Shown one piece after another: positions 52,408 through 61,973 of a stretch of 64,000 nucleotides of DNA. Under the pieces are notes generated by a model, which saw only the letters and a list, made by a program, of their open reading frames with translations, was not told where the DNA came from and did not search any database. Both the position numbers and the translations under genes were made by a program. The stretch comes from Allostella vacuolata (GTDB lineage: Bacteria; Pseudomonadota; Alphaproteobacteria; ATCC43930; Allostellaceae): the NCBI GenBank assembly GCA_006739055.1, contig AP019702.1:1116501-1180500 (forward strand), read 5' to 3'. Positions within the stretch are counted from its first letter, which is position 1. Every line of letters begins with the position of its first letter.

Positions 52408-52429
52408 GCCGTCGGAGCTGGCGGCCGCG

Positions 52430-52451
52430 ATGCCGTTGGCATATTATGCCA
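52430..52451. promoter_or_regulatory. Overlapping palindromes in the parDE promoter
   Basis: Three alternating half-sites ATGCC (52430-52434), GGCAT (52438-52442) and ATGCC (52446-52450) are each separated by three bases. They form two overlapping inverted repeats. TATTAT (52442-52447) inside them could be the -10 hexamer. This is a typical setting for ParD/ParDE autorepression. Confidence 0.65.
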
Positions 52452-52472
52452 TCCTTGCATCGGGAGCGGCGA

Positions 52473-52763
52473 ATGAGCACGCGCAACGTCGTGGTCACCG
52501 ACCACCAGGACCGATTGATCGACGACCTCGTACGATCGGGCCGATACCAGAACGCAAGCGAGGTGCTGCGCGCCGGCCTGCGGCTGGTGGAACAGGAGGA
52601 AGCCCGGCATGCGGCCTCGGTTGAAGCGCTGCGCGCTGCCGGAAAGGTCGGGGTGGAGGAGATGGAGCGGGGAGCGTTCGTCGTCTTCGACGACTTCGCC
52701 GCGCTCGAGGCTCATGTCGCCGCGGCTACTGATCCGATCATCGCCCGGCGCAAGGGGCGGTAG
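52473..52763 (+). CDS. parD: ParD-like antitoxin
   Basis: The 96-residue protein has the ParD RHH region (VVVTDHQDRLIDDLVRSGRY, then QNASEVLRAGLRLVEQEE) and a longer acidic C-terminus that should wrap the toxin. It binds its own promoter, which has overlapping ATGCC/GGCAT palindromes. GGAGCGGCGA precedes the ATG. The toxin GTG follows three bases after its stop. Confidence 0.92.
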   Translation: MSTRNVVVTDHQDRLIDDLVRSGRYQNASEVLRAGLRLVEQEEARHAASVEALRAAGKVGVEEMERGAFVVFDDFAALEAHVAAATDPIIARRKGR

Positions 52764-52766
52764 GAC

Positions 52767-53105
52767 GTGAAGCGGCGCGTCTGGCGCGTCGCACTAACCG
52801 AGACTGCGCTACGCGACCTTGCGCAGATCGTCGACTGGACTGCCGAGCATTTCGGTGTCTCTCAGGCCGTGCGATATCGGGCGACCATCCTGGCAGCGGC
52901 GGCCGCACTCCAGGCCGGGCCCGATGTACCGGGCGCTCGGCCGGCCCGGGAGGTGGACCCTGACTTCAGGGTCTTGCACGTTGCGCGAGGCGGACGATCG
53001 GGACGGCATCTGCTGCTGTACCGTGCGGTGGTCGACCATCAGATAGACATCCTCCGCGTCCTGCACGACGGCATGGATATCCGCCGGCATATCGGCGATC
53101 CATAG
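52767..53105 (+). CDS. parE: ParE/RelE-superfamily toxin
   Basis: The 112-residue protein has the ParE fold signature: VALTETALRDLAQIVDWTAEHFG at the N-terminus, ARPAREVDPDFRVLHVARG in the middle and the C-terminal strand DHQIDILRVLHDGMDI. Typical ParE proteins poison DNA gyrase. A GTG start is used, and parD lies immediately upstream. It ends 103 bases before purH, at the right edge of the accessory segment. Confidence 0.9.
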   Translation: MKRRVWRVALTETALRDLAQIVDWTAEHFGVSQAVRYRATILAAAAALQAGPDVPGARPAREVDPDFRVLHVARGGRSGRHLLLYRAVVDHQIDILRVLHDGMDIRRHIGDP

Positions 53106-53141
53106 CGGTCGCTGACCCGCCGCGGCGAATCGACGCCCGGC

Positions 53142-53171
53142 TTGCCGCTGCGGCGGGCTGCGGACTAAGGT
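53142..53171 (+). promoter_or_regulatory. Possible sigma-70 promoter of purH
   Basis: TTGCCG (53142-53147) and TAAGGT (53166-53171) are 18 bases apart, ending 37 bases before the purH ATG. Matches are moderate. Confidence 0.4.
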
Positions 53172-53208
53172 CCGGCCGCATTTCCCCCACCATATCCGGT
53201 TTGCCGCC

Positions 53209-54795
<1,587 letters not shown>

Positions 54796-54825
54796 CCGGC
54801 CGCCCCGGCATCCTTCGACGCGGCG

Positions 54826-55305
54826 TCAGTCGCGCCCTTCGAGGTGCGCCTCGAGGAACCACAGGTCCTTGTCCATGGCGCGCGAGATGCCGGTGAAGAG
54901 GTCGGCGGTGTCGGCGTCGCCCAGCCCGGCCGCCTCGTCGATCGCTGCCCGCGCCGCCTTGCCGTAGACGGCGATCGCATCGGCCAGGCGGGCCACGTGC
55001 TGGCCGCCGCCGAGCGTCACCGGGTAGGCGGGCAGGGTGGTCTTGGTGGAGACGGCCTGGAGCGTGCCCTCCGCGACGCCGCCCAGCGCCGTCACCCGCT
55101 CGGCCAGCTCGTCGACCTGGGCGTCGACCCGGCCGGCGATGGCGTCGAACAGCTCGTGGATGGCGATGAAGTTCGGGCCCTTGACGTTCCAGTGGGCCTG
55201 CTTGGCCTGGAGCTTGAGGTCGATCGCGTCCGCGAGGCGGGCGTTCAGCAGGGTGACGATCTTTTCCCGGACGTCGGGCGCCAGGTCGATCCGCGTGTTC
55301 CGCAC
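54826..55305 (-). CDS. dps: Dps-family ferritin-like DNA-protection protein
   Basis: The 159-residue protein has the Dps ferroxidase region [20 protein letters not shown] and the following acidic residues in [10 protein letters not shown]. It oxidises Fe(II) with peroxide, stores iron and shields DNA. The start is GTG at 55305, preceded by AAGGAG. A 16-base A/T-rich palindromic box like Fur-superfamily sites covers the ribosome site and promoter. It lies 34 bases after the MFS gene on the same strand. Confidence 0.93.
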   Translation of the reverse strand: MRNTRIDLAPDVREKIVTLLNARLADAIDLKLQAKQAHWNVKGPNFIAIHELFDAIAGRVDAQVDELAERVTALGGVAEGTLQAVSTKTTLPAYPVTLGGGQHVARLADAIAVYGKAARAAIDEAAGLGDADTADLFTGISRAMDKDLWFLEAHLEGRD

Positions 55306-55316
55306 GATGGCTCTCC

Positions 55317-55332
55317 TTATAATAATTCTAAA
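55317..55332. promoter_or_regulatory. Fur-superfamily (Irr/PerR-like) box in front of dps
   Basis: TTATAATAATTCTAAA is one base off the PerR consensus TTATAATNATTATAA. On the minus strand it begins TTTAGAA like the alphaproteobacterial Irr ICE motif. It starts 12 bases upstream of the dps GTG and touches its AAGGAG, the only A/T-rich stretch in the area. Which Fur-family member binds cannot be said. Confidence 0.65.
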
Positions 55333-55339
55333 CTGAACA

Positions 55340-56671
55340 TCAGATGGGGTGCCCCGGTGCCGCCGTCCAGCCCTGTCGCGTCGCCGGTCGGCGCCGGCTG
55401 TCGACGCCGAGCAGGATGGCGAAGCCGATCGCGAAGAAGACGATGATGGTCGCCATGCCGGCCCGCTGGCTGTCGAAGGCGAGCGTCGCCCAGGCGAGCA
55501 GCGCCGGCCCCATGAAGGAGGTCGCCTTGCCCGACAGCGCGAACAGCCCGAACATCTCGCTCTCGCGCTCCGGCGGGGCGAGGTGGGCCATCAGCGACCG
55601 GCTGGCCGCCTGGGCCGGGCCGACGAAGATGCCGATCGCCAGCCCGAACACCCAGAACCAGCTCTTGCTCTCGGCCAGCAGCACGGCGGTGCCGAACAGG
55701 ACCAGCCCCAGGATGGCGATCAGGATGGTCGGCTTCGGCCCGATGCGGTCGTCGATCCAGCCGAACGCGCCCGCGCCCAGCCCGGCCGTCACGTTGAGCG
55801 CGATGCCGAACATGATGACCTCGTCGAAGCCCATGCCGAAGGTGCCGGCGGCATAGATGCCGCCGAAGGCGAAGAGGGTGTTGAGGGCGTCGGTGTAGAA
55901 CAGCCGGGCGACCAGGAAGCGGGCGATGTTCCGCTCCGCCCCCAGGTGGCGCAGGGTGTGCCAGATGCGGCCGAGCCCGGCCCGGGCGGCGGCCCAGGGG
56001 GCGACGCCGGTCGCCGCCCGGTCCGGGGTCAGCACGAAGAAGGGCAGCGCGAAGACCGCGAACCAGATGGCGGTGAGAGGGGCGACTGCCCGGACATGCT
56101 CGGAGGTCGCCTTGTCGAGGCCGAACAGCGGCGTCGGCGTCATCACCAGGCCGAACAGCGCCACCACCAGGCACAGCAGCCCGCCCAGATAGCCGATGCC
56201 CCAGGCCCAGCCCGACCAGCGGCCGATCCGCGAGGGCGGGACGAGGTCGGGCAGCATGGCGTTGTAGAAGACCGTGCCGACCTCGAACGCGATCGAGGCG
56301 ATGACCGCCAGGGTCAGCCCCAGCAGCACGTAGGAGGGATCGGGGCGGACGAACCACAGCCCGCCGCCGGCCAGGATGCAGATCGCCGAGCAGACCAGGA
56401 TCCACGGCTTGCGCCGGCCCGAGCGGTCGGCGACCGCGCCCAGCACCGGGCTGAGGACGGCGGTCGCCAGGCCGGCGATCGCCATGGCCTGGCCCCAGGC
56501 GGCGGTGCCCGCCTCCACGTCGGCCGCCACCGCGCGCACGAAATAGGCCGAGAAGACGAAGGTGATGACGACGGTCGGGAAGGCGGAGTTGGCGAAGTCG
56601 TAGAGGCACCAGGCGAACAGGCCGGCCCTGCCGCCCCGGGCCTCGTCGGCGGGGGCAGGCTGCCGGGTCAC
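55340..56671 (-). CDS. MFS transporter, UMF1 (Atg22-like) family
   Basis: The 443-residue protein has twelve predicted membrane spans and the UMF1 opening motif FAWCLYDFANSAFPTVV, then GAVADRSGRRKPWI (MFS A-loop), YNAMLPDLVPP and GPAQAASRSLMAHLAPP. Related bacterial proteins are thought to export small molecules such as amino acids. The GTG start overlaps the TGA of the DUF3572 gene (GTGA), so they are coupled, and dps follows. Substrate not known. Confidence 0.88.
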   Translation of the reverse strand: MTRQPAPADEARGGRAGLFAWCLYDFANSAFPTVVITFVFSAYFVRAVAADVEAGTAAWGQAMAIAGLATAVLSPVLGAVADRSGRRKPWILVCSAICILAGGGLWFVRPDPSYVLLGLTLAVIASIAFEVGTVFYNAMLPDLVPPSRIGRWSGWAWGIGYLGGLLCLVVALFGLVMTPTPLFGLDKATSEHVRAVAPLTAIWFAVFALPFFVLTPDRAATGVAPWAAARAGLGRIWHTLRHLGAERNIARFLVARLFYTDALNTLFAFGGIYAAGTFGMGFDEVIMFGIALNVTAGLGAGAFGWIDDRIGPKPTILIAILGLVLFGTAVLLAESKSWFWVFGLAIGIFVGPAQAASRSLMAHLAPPERESEMFGLFALSGKATSFMGPALLAWATLAFDSQRAGMATIIVFFAIGFAILLGVDSRRRPATRQGWTAAPGHPI

Positions 56672-56991
56672 GACTGCGCCTCGTCCATGCCGCCCGGCAG
56701 CATCCGGCGCGCGACCGCCGGCATCTGCGGGTCGATCCCGGTCTCGTCGGCGAAGCCGGTGACCCAGGCCTCGTCGCCCAGCAGGCAGTCGAGGATGCCG
56801 CCCAGGAAGGCCGGGTCCGCGATCCGCCCGCGGATCTCGTCGAGGCCGGTCCCCGTCAGGGCGAGGAAGCGCATCAGCCGGTCCTCGTCGGCGGCGATCC
56901 AGGCCAGCGCCCGCAGGGCCAGGGCTTCCGCCCCGTCGCGGTCCATGCCGCCGGACCGCGACCGGGTCCGCGTCGTCTTGGGAATGAGCAA
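56668..56991 (-). CDS. DUF3572 family protein
   Basis: The 107-residue protein has the DUF3572 core ALALRALAWIAADEDRLMRFLALTG and LGGILDCLLGDEAWVTGFAD. The function is unknown; the family is confined to Alphaproteobacteria. A TTG start at 56991 is used because GGAGG lies seven bases before it; ATG 56946 (92 aa) is a less well supported alternative. Its TGA overlaps the start of the MFS gene. Confidence 0.85.
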   Translation of the reverse strand: MLIPKTTRTRSRSGGMDRDGAEALALRALAWIAADEDRLMRFLALTGTGLDEIRGRIADPAFLGGILDCLLGDEAWVTGFADETGIDPQMPAVARRMLPGGMDEAQS

Positions 56992-57048
56992 GGGCCGGCC
57001 TCCGTTCCGGGCGGGAAGAGGGGCAAGCCTATAGCATACGCGGCCGGC

Positions 57049-57150
57049 TCAGATCCGCGGGTTGGCGGCGACCGCGCAGGCGACGATGACGATGCTGGCC
57101 AGCAGGGCCGCGATGGTGCCGAAGAAGAGGATGAGGGACAGGCGGTGCAT
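57049..57150 (-). CDS. 33-residue single-span membrane protein
   Basis: A very short frame starts with MHRLSLILFFGTIAALL and continues with a hydrophobic run to about residue 28 (ASIVIVACAVAANPRI). GAGGAG stands four bases before the ATG. It lies 57 bases upstream of the DUF3572 gene on the same strand. I know no named family. The clean membrane segment and ribosome site make chance unlikely, but expression is not shown. Confidence 0.6.
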   Translation of the reverse strand: MHRLSLILFFGTIAALLASIVIVACAVAANPRI

Positions 57151-57277
57151 GGCGCTCCTCGGATACGGGCCTCGCGCCCGGGTTGCCGCTGCGTCGCAGG
57201 GACCGCGCGTCCGGTTCATCGGCCGGCCTTCATCCAGCGCGTGACGCCCCCGCCGGTTCGGGATACGGTCGGGTGCC

Positions 57278-58138
57278 ATGACCGAAATTCGCTCCGTCCT
57301 CGTCGCCGGCCTCGGCACGATGGGACGCGGGATCGCCGCCGCCTTCGCGCGCGGCGGCCATTCCACCGCCATCCTGACCCGGAGCCCGGAGAAGGCGACC
57401 GGCGTGCCGTGCTCGGTCGCCATCCTGGGCGACCTGCCGGCCACGCCGCCCGACCTGATCGTCGAGACGATCATCGAGGAGATGGAGCCGAAGATCGCCT
57501 TCAACGCCCGGGTCGAGGCCGCCTATGGGGGCCGGCCGATCCTGGTGACCAACACTTCCGGCCTCCAGGTCCAGGACCTGGCCGACCGGCTGACCTATCC
57601 CGGGCGCTATGCGGCGCTGCACTATTTCCAGCCGGCCGACGTCATCCCGCTGGTCGAGCTGGCGGCGATCCGCCAGACCGACCCTGCGGTGCTGGATGCG
57701 GTCGCGGCCGCGGTCGCCCGCTGCGGCCAGCGGGCGCTGCGCCTCGGCCAGGCGCTGCCGGGCCTGCTCATCAACCGCCTGCAGCACGCCATCCTGCACG
57801 AGGCCTACTACCTGATCGCCCAGGGCGTCTGCACCGCGGCCGAGGTCGACATCGCGGCCAAGGAGATGCTGGGCCCGCGCATGTGCGTGACCGGCCTGAT
57901 CGAGCAGAAGGACATGTCGGGGCTCGATACCCACGCGCTGGCCCAGGCGGCGATCGTCCCCCATCTCTGCCACGATGACCGGCCGAGCCCGGTGGTGCAG
58001 GACAAGTTCCGCGCCGGCGACCTCGGCATCAAGACCGGCCGTGGCTTCTACGACTGGCGCGAGCGGGACATCCCGGCCCACCAGGCGAAGACCCGGGCCA
58101 AGCTCAACCGCATCCTGGCGGTACTGGCCGAGGACTGA
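57278..58138 (+). CDS. 3-hydroxyacyl-CoA dehydrogenase-like NAD(P)-dependent oxidoreductase
   Basis: The 286-residue protein has a Rossmann domain (SVLVAGLGTMGRGIAAAFARGG; ILVTNTSGL) and a 3HCDH-type helical C-terminal domain (LPGLLINRLQHAILHEAYYLI; GIKTGRGFYDW). It likely oxidises a hydroxyacyl or hydroxyacid substrate with NAD+. Compared with typical enzymes the NAD-binding fold lacks the long insert, and the HFxxP motif is replaced by LHYFQPAD. It stands alone, divergent from the small membrane protein, and precedes def by 60 bases. Confidence 0.85.
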   Translation: MTEIRSVLVAGLGTMGRGIAAAFARGGHSTAILTRSPEKATGVPCSVAILGDLPATPPDLIVETIIEEMEPKIAFNARVEAAYGGRPILVTNTSGLQVQDLADRLTYPGRYAALHYFQPADVIPLVELAAIRQTDPAVLDAVAAAVARCGQRALRLGQALPGLLINRLQHAILHEAYYLIAQGVCTAAEVDIAAKEMLGPRMCVTGLIEQKDMSGLDTHALAQAAIVPHLCHDDRPSPVVQDKFRAGDLGIKTGRGFYDWRERDIPAHQAKTRAKLNRILAVLAED

Positions 58139-58162
58139 CGGCGGCGGGTCCGGCCCGCCCGC

Positions 58163-58191
58163 TTTACGCGGGGTCGGCCGGCGCCCATATT
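58163..58191 (+). promoter_or_regulatory. Possible promoter of def-COQ9
   Basis: TTTACG (58163-58168) and CATATT (58186-58191), four of six matches each and 17 bases apart, end eight bases before the def ATG at 58199. If used, the transcript would be almost leaderless. Confidence 0.4.
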
Positions 58192-58198
58192 GCCGGCC

Positions 58199-58744
58199 AT
58201 GGCCATCCTGAAGATCGCCCGCATGGGCCATCCGGTGCTGCGCCGGGTCGCCGATCCGGTCGCCGACCCCGCCGCGCCGGAGATCCGGCGTCTCGTCGCC
58301 GACATGATCGACACGCTGGAGGATATCGGCGGTGCCGGCCTGGCCGCGCCGCAGGTCCATGTCCCCCTGCGGGTGGTCATCTTCCGCGTCCGCGCCGAGC
58401 GCCTGACCGGCGACCCGGAGGACGTGGCGCTGCCGATGCAGGCGCTGGTCAATCCGGTGATCGAGCCGCTCGGGGACGAGAAGATGCTGCGCTGGGAGGG
58501 CTGCCTGTCGGTGCCGGGCCTGCGCGGCGCGGTGCCCCGCTGGCGGCGCCTGCGCTATTCCGGGACCGACCTCGACGGCCGGCCGGTCGAGCGGGTCGTG
58601 TCCGGCTATCACGCGGGCCTGGTCCAGCACGAGTTCGACCATCTGGACGGCATCCTCTATCCCGCCCGGATGGAGGATTTCACCCTCTTCGGCTTCAACG
58701 AGGAGATGGCGAAATATCCACCGGACATGGAGCCCGGCCGATGA
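58199..58744 (+). CDS. def: Peptide deformylase
   Basis: The 181-residue protein has the three deformylase motifs: GGAGLAAPQV, WEGCLSVPG and LVQHEFDHLDGIL, with Cys and two His as metal ligands and Glu as catalyst. It removes formyl groups from new proteins. ATG 58199 is taken; a TTG at 58190 would add three residues. No fmt gene is next to it; instead its stop overlaps the COQ9 ATG (ATGA). Confidence 0.96.
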   Translation: MAILKIARMGHPVLRRVADPVADPAAPEIRRLVADMIDTLEDIGGAGLAAPQVHVPLRVVIFRVRAERLTGDPEDVALPMQALVNPVIEPLGDEKMLRWEGCLSVPGLRGAVPRWRRLRYSGTDLDGRPVERVVSGYHAGLVQHEFDHLDGILYPARMEDFTLFGFNEEMAKYPPDMEPGR

Positions 58745-59400
58745 CCATGGGCAATCCGCGCGAGGCGCTGGTCCTGGCGGCCGCCGCCAACGCCGCCTTC
58801 GACGGCTGGACCGTCGCCGCCATCCGGGCCGGCGCCCGCGAGATCGGGCTGGAGCCGGCAGACGCGCTGGCCCTGCTGCCGGGCGGCGAGGGCGAGCTGC
58901 TGCAGGCGTTCAGCGAATGGGCCGACCGGCAGATGCTGGTGCATCTGGCCGACCTGCCGCTCGACGCGATGAAGATCCGCGACCGCATCGCGGCGGCCGT
59001 GCGGGCCCGGATCGAGGTACTGGCGCCCTATCGCGAGGCGGTGCGGCGCGGCTCGGCGGTGCTGGCCCTGCCGCATATGGCGCCGACGGGGGCGCGCCTG
59101 GTGTGGCGCACGGTCGACGCGATCTGGTACGCGGTCGGCGACACCTCGACCGACGTCAGCTACTACACCCGCCGCGCGCTCCTGGCCGGCGTCTATTCCT
59201 CGACGCTCGTCTACTGGATGAACGACCGCTCGCCCGGGCACGAGGACAGCTGGTCTTTCCTCGACCGCCGCATCGGCGACGTCATGCGCATCCCGCAGCT
59301 GCGCCGGCACGCGGAAACCTTGCTGAAGCGCCTCCCGGACCCCCGCCGTTTCCTGCGCGCCGGTGCTGCCGGCCGCCGCAGCCGCTTCTTCGGACGGTAG
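58741..59400 (+). CDS. COQ9-family ubiquinone biosynthesis protein
   Basis: The 219-residue protein is TetR-like in shape and carries the COQ9 core (ALVLAAAANAAFDGWTVAAI, LADLPLDAMKIRDRI, DTSTDVSYYTRRALLAGVY). COQ9 binds lipids and supports COQ7 hydroxylation in ubiquinone synthesis; bacterial homologues are often described as rpsU-divergent. It is coupled to def by ATGA overlap. Downstream, base composition drops at a small island. Confidence 0.88.
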   Translation: MTMGNPREALVLAAAANAAFDGWTVAAIRAGAREIGLEPADALALLPGGEGELLQAFSEWADRQMLVHLADLPLDAMKIRDRIAAAVRARIEVLAPYREAVRRGSAVLALPHMAPTGARLVWRTVDAIWYAVGDTSTDVSYYTRRALLAGVYSSTLVYWMNDRSPGHEDSWSFLDRRIGDVMRIPQLRRHAETLLKRLPDPRRFLRAGAAGRRSRFFGR

Positions 59401-59469
59401 GGGAAATAATCGGTCCGTGAAGTTCGGTCGCCGGGCTGGCTCGCGCGCCTCACAGAGAGAGGGTCGCGG

Positions 59470-59706
59470 TCAGCCGGTACCAAGCCGCCGAGCGCCTTCT
59501 TCACCCCAGATGGCACGGGCAAAGGCGGGTCTCAGCGAGACGATCTGTTCACCACTAAACCCTTTGAACTTGCGCAGATAGTCGTCGAGCGTAATTTCCC
59601 CCCGTCGCACGCGGTCACGTGCGGCGTTGTCACGGGCCTCACGCTCGGCAGTCACGCGCTCCGCTAGAGGCGTCTTGCGGTCGCCGGTACGGACATTCAG
59701 GCCCAT
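59470..59706 (-). CDS. Hypothetical protein, 78 aa, in a lower-G+C island
   Basis: I do not recognise this protein. It is basic and charged, probably helical (ERVTAEREARDNAARDRVRR), with a C-terminal half FKGFSGEQIVSLRPAFARAIWG. It lies six bases after the 166-residue gene on the same strand, so the two are likely expressed together. The surrounding DNA has visibly less G+C than its neighbours, suggesting acquisition. A toxin-antitoxin or small regulatory role is only a guess. Confidence 0.55.
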   Translation of the reverse strand: MGLNVRTGDRKTPLAERVTAEREARDNAARDRVRRGEITLDDYLRKFKGFSGEQIVSLRPAFARAIWGEEGARRLGTG

Positions 59707-59712
59707 GGCACA

Positions 59713-60213
59713 TCACTGTCTATGAATTAACAGCATATCGTATGTATGGTAGGCGGTAGGAACCATGCTTAGCAAGTGTGCAGAAACTTGCGTGCGCGCC
59801 ACCAGATGACGATACCAGCGCTGCAGCTTCGCACTATTCGGCACCCCAATGATGGTCTTCGGCGCTCTCTCCGAGATATACCGGTCAATGCCGCCTGCAA
59901 GATGATCGGTCAGGGCGAATATCTGGGGAACGCTTAGCCGCATCGCCGGTTCCATCGGCGCATAGGCGCGGCTGCCATCTATCGCGTTGATCGCGTTATC
60001 GAATTTCACGACATGCAGAAGACCGTCCCCTGCGATGCCGTGAAATGCGGTCACGCCACGCCAGCTGATCACCTCTTCTGGGTAGCACTCAAATCGCAGC
60101 GAATAGACGTGCCGGCCGATATAGAATGTCGTCGCCACTGCGCCGATGCAGCCGGCCAGTTCCGCCTCGACATCGACAAACGGAGGCACCGGCTGAGGCT
60201 GAATAAGCCGCAT
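59713..60213 (-). CDS. Hypothetical protein, 166 aa, in a lower-G+C island
   Basis: I do not recognise the family. The protein has a mixed alpha/beta look without signal peptide or membrane span. Notable stretches are TTFYIGRHVYSLRFECYPEE, VVKFDNAINAIDGSRAYAP and SERAPKTIIGVPNSAKLQRW. Codon use is less G+C-biased than in adjacent purK and COQ9 genes. It is followed after six bases by the 78-residue gene, and starts 46 bases downstream of purK on the same strand. Confidence 0.55.
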   Translation of the reverse strand: MRLIQPQPVPPFVDVEAELAGCIGAVATTFYIGRHVYSLRFECYPEEVISWRGVTAFHGIAGDGLLHVVKFDNAINAIDGSRAYAPMEPAMRLSVPQIFALTDHLAGGIDRYISERAPKTIIGVPNSAKLQRWYRHLVARTQVSAHLLSMVPTAYHTYDMLLIHRQ

Positions 60214-60259
60214 CTACCTACGACTTTCACAAGAACGGCATCAGCTGCAAGTACGCCTT

Positions 60260-61354
60260 CTAGGCAAAGCTCGCCCGAGGAAATACCCGGTTCACATGCC
60301 CCATCTTGCGGCCGGGGCGGGCTTCCGCCTTGCCGTAGAGGTGCAGCTTGGCGTCGGGTTCGGCCAGGATCGCCGGCCAGCCATGGACCTCGTCGCCGAT
60401 CAGGTTCTTCATGATCGCATCGGAATGGCGCTCGGGCGAGCCGAGCGGCAGGCCGCAGACGGCGCGGACATGCTGCTCGAACTGGCTGGTGCGGCAGGCG
60501 TCCATGGTCCAGTGGCCGGAATTGTGCGGTCGGGGCGCCAGCTCGTTGACCAGGATGCGGTCGTCGGCGGTGACGAACATCTCGACCGCCAGCAGGCCGA
60601 CCAGGTCGAGTTCGCGGGCGATGTGGCGGGCCGTCTCGACCGCGGCGTCGGCCGTGGCGGCGGGGATCGCGGCGGGCGCGATGGTGGTGTCGAGGATGTG
60701 GTGGACATGGCGGTTCTCGACCGGGACGAAGTGGGCGAGGTCGCCCGATGCGGTCCGCGCGACGATGACCGACGCCTCCATGCGAAAGTCGACGAAGCCT
60801 TCCAGCACCCCGTCGGCGCCGCCCAGCGCCAGGAGGGCACGCGCGGGGTCGTCGCCGGGCCGGATCACCGTCTGGCCCTTGCCGTCATAGCCCATGCGCA
60901 CGGTCTTCAGCACCGCCGGCCGGCCGAGCTCGGCCAGGGCGGCTTCCAGCTCCGGCAGCGTCGCCACCGGGCGGAAGGGCGCGGTCGGCACGCCGATGCC
61001 GTTGAGGAAGCGCTTTTCCAGCAGCCGGTCCTGCGCGATCGCCAGCACCCCCGGTCCCGGATGCACCGGCCGCAGCGCGGCCAGGTGGCCGGCGGTGGCG
61101 GCCGGTACGTTCTCGAACTCGAAGGTGACCACGTCGACCGTCGCGGCGAAGCGCGACAGGGCGTCGAGGTCGTCATAGGCGGCGACGGTCGTGGCGGTGG
61201 CGACCTGGCCGGCCGGCGAATCCCGCTCCGGCACAAAGACATGGGTGCGGTAGCCGAGTGCCGCTGCCGCCAGCGCCAGCATCCGGCCGAGCTGCCCGCC
61301 GCCCAGGATGCCGATCGTCGATCCGGGCGGAACCATCGCGCTGGCGGCCGTCAT
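60260..61354 (-). CDS. purK: N5-carboxyaminoimidazole ribonucleotide synthase
   Basis: The 364-residue ATP-grasp enzyme has [42 protein letters not shown] and [15 protein letters not shown]. It carboxylates AIR with ATP and bicarbonate, giving N5-CAIR for PurE. Its ATG overlaps the purE stop (ATGA). All catalytic regions are intact. It is the last gene of purEK and is followed by the lower-G+C island. Confidence 0.96.
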   Translation of the reverse strand: MTAASAMVPPGSTIGILGGGQLGRMLALAAAALGYRTHVFVPERDSPAGQVATATTVAAYDDLDALSRFAATVDVVTFEFENVPAATAGHLAALRPVHPGPGVLAIAQDRLLEKRFLNGIGVPTAPFRPVATLPELEAALAELGRPAVLKTVRMGYDGKGQTVIRPGDDPARALLALGGADGVLEGFVDFRMEASVIVARTASGDLAHFVPVENRHVHHILDTTIAPAAIPAATADAAVETARHIARELDLVGLLAVEMFVTADDRILVNELAPRPHNSGHWTMDACRTSQFEQHVRAVCGLPLGSPERHSDAIMKNLIGDEVHGWPAILAEPDAKLHLYGKAEARPGRKMGHVNRVFPRASFA

Positions 61355-61875
61355 GCCATGGGTCCGGCGGGGGCCGCGGGACCGGGGGGGACGGGCGTCT
61401 CCGGCACGGCGGCGGTCTGGCGCATCCGCCAGCCGTCGAGCGCCTGGGCCAGCGCCAGGTCGGACAGGGCCAGCACGGCCGCGGCCAGGAGCGCGGCGTT
61501 GATCGCCCCGGCGCGGCCGATGGCCAGCGTACCCACCGGCACGCCGGCCGGCATCTGGACGATCGACAGCAGGCTGTCCATGCCCTTGAGCGCATGGCTT
61601 TCCACCGGCACGCCGAAGACGGGCAGGGGGGTCATGGCGGCCGCCATGCCGGGCAGGTGGGCGGCGCCGCCGGCCCCGGCGACGATCACCTTCAGCCCGC
61701 GGTCGCGGGCGGTGCGCGCATAATGGTGCAGGCGCTCGGGCGTGCGGTGGGCGGATACGACGCGCACCTCGTGCGGAACCCCCAGCGCCTCCAGCGTTTC
61801 CGCCGTATGGCGCATCGTCTCCCAGTCGGAGGTGCTACCCATGATGATACCGACGAGGGGGGTTGCGCGTTGCAT
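61351..61875 (-). CDS. purE: N5-CAIR mutase PurE (class I)
   Basis: The 174-residue protein has [25 protein letters not shown] (catalytic His), [14 protein letters not shown] and [21 protein letters not shown]. It converts N5-CAIR to CAIR. A perfect TATAAT promoter box lies just upstream, and a hairpin at 61884-61903 precedes the ATG. It is coupled to purK. The Pro/Ala-rich tail of about 15 residues is an extension. Confidence 0.96.
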   Translation of the reverse strand: MQRATPLVGIIMGSTSDWETMRHTAETLEALGVPHEVRVVSAHRTPERLHHYARTARDRGLKVIVAGAGGAAHLPGMAAAMTPLPVFGVPVESHALKGMDSLLSIVQMPAGVPVGTLAIGRAGAINAALLAAAVLALSDLALAQALDGWRMRQTAAVPETPVPPGPAAPAGPMA

Positions 61876-61901
61876 GGTACCCGATCCGCGAAAAGGCGCG
61901 G

Positions 61902-61929
61902 ATTATAGGGGGCCGCCGGCGCCGGGCAA
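61902..61929 (-). promoter_or_regulatory. Sigma-70 promoter of purEK with start-site hairpin
   Basis: On the minus strand TTGCCC (61929-61924) and a perfect TATAAT (61907-61902) are 16 bases apart. ATCCGCG (61884-61890) and CGCGGAT (61897-61903) form an inverted repeat around the expected start point, ending eight bases before the purE ATG. It may be an operator or an RNA hairpin. Confidence 0.6.
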
Positions 61930-61973
61930 GCAATCCCGCATCCGGCTGCCCAGGTTCCGGCGATGCGGCCGGT

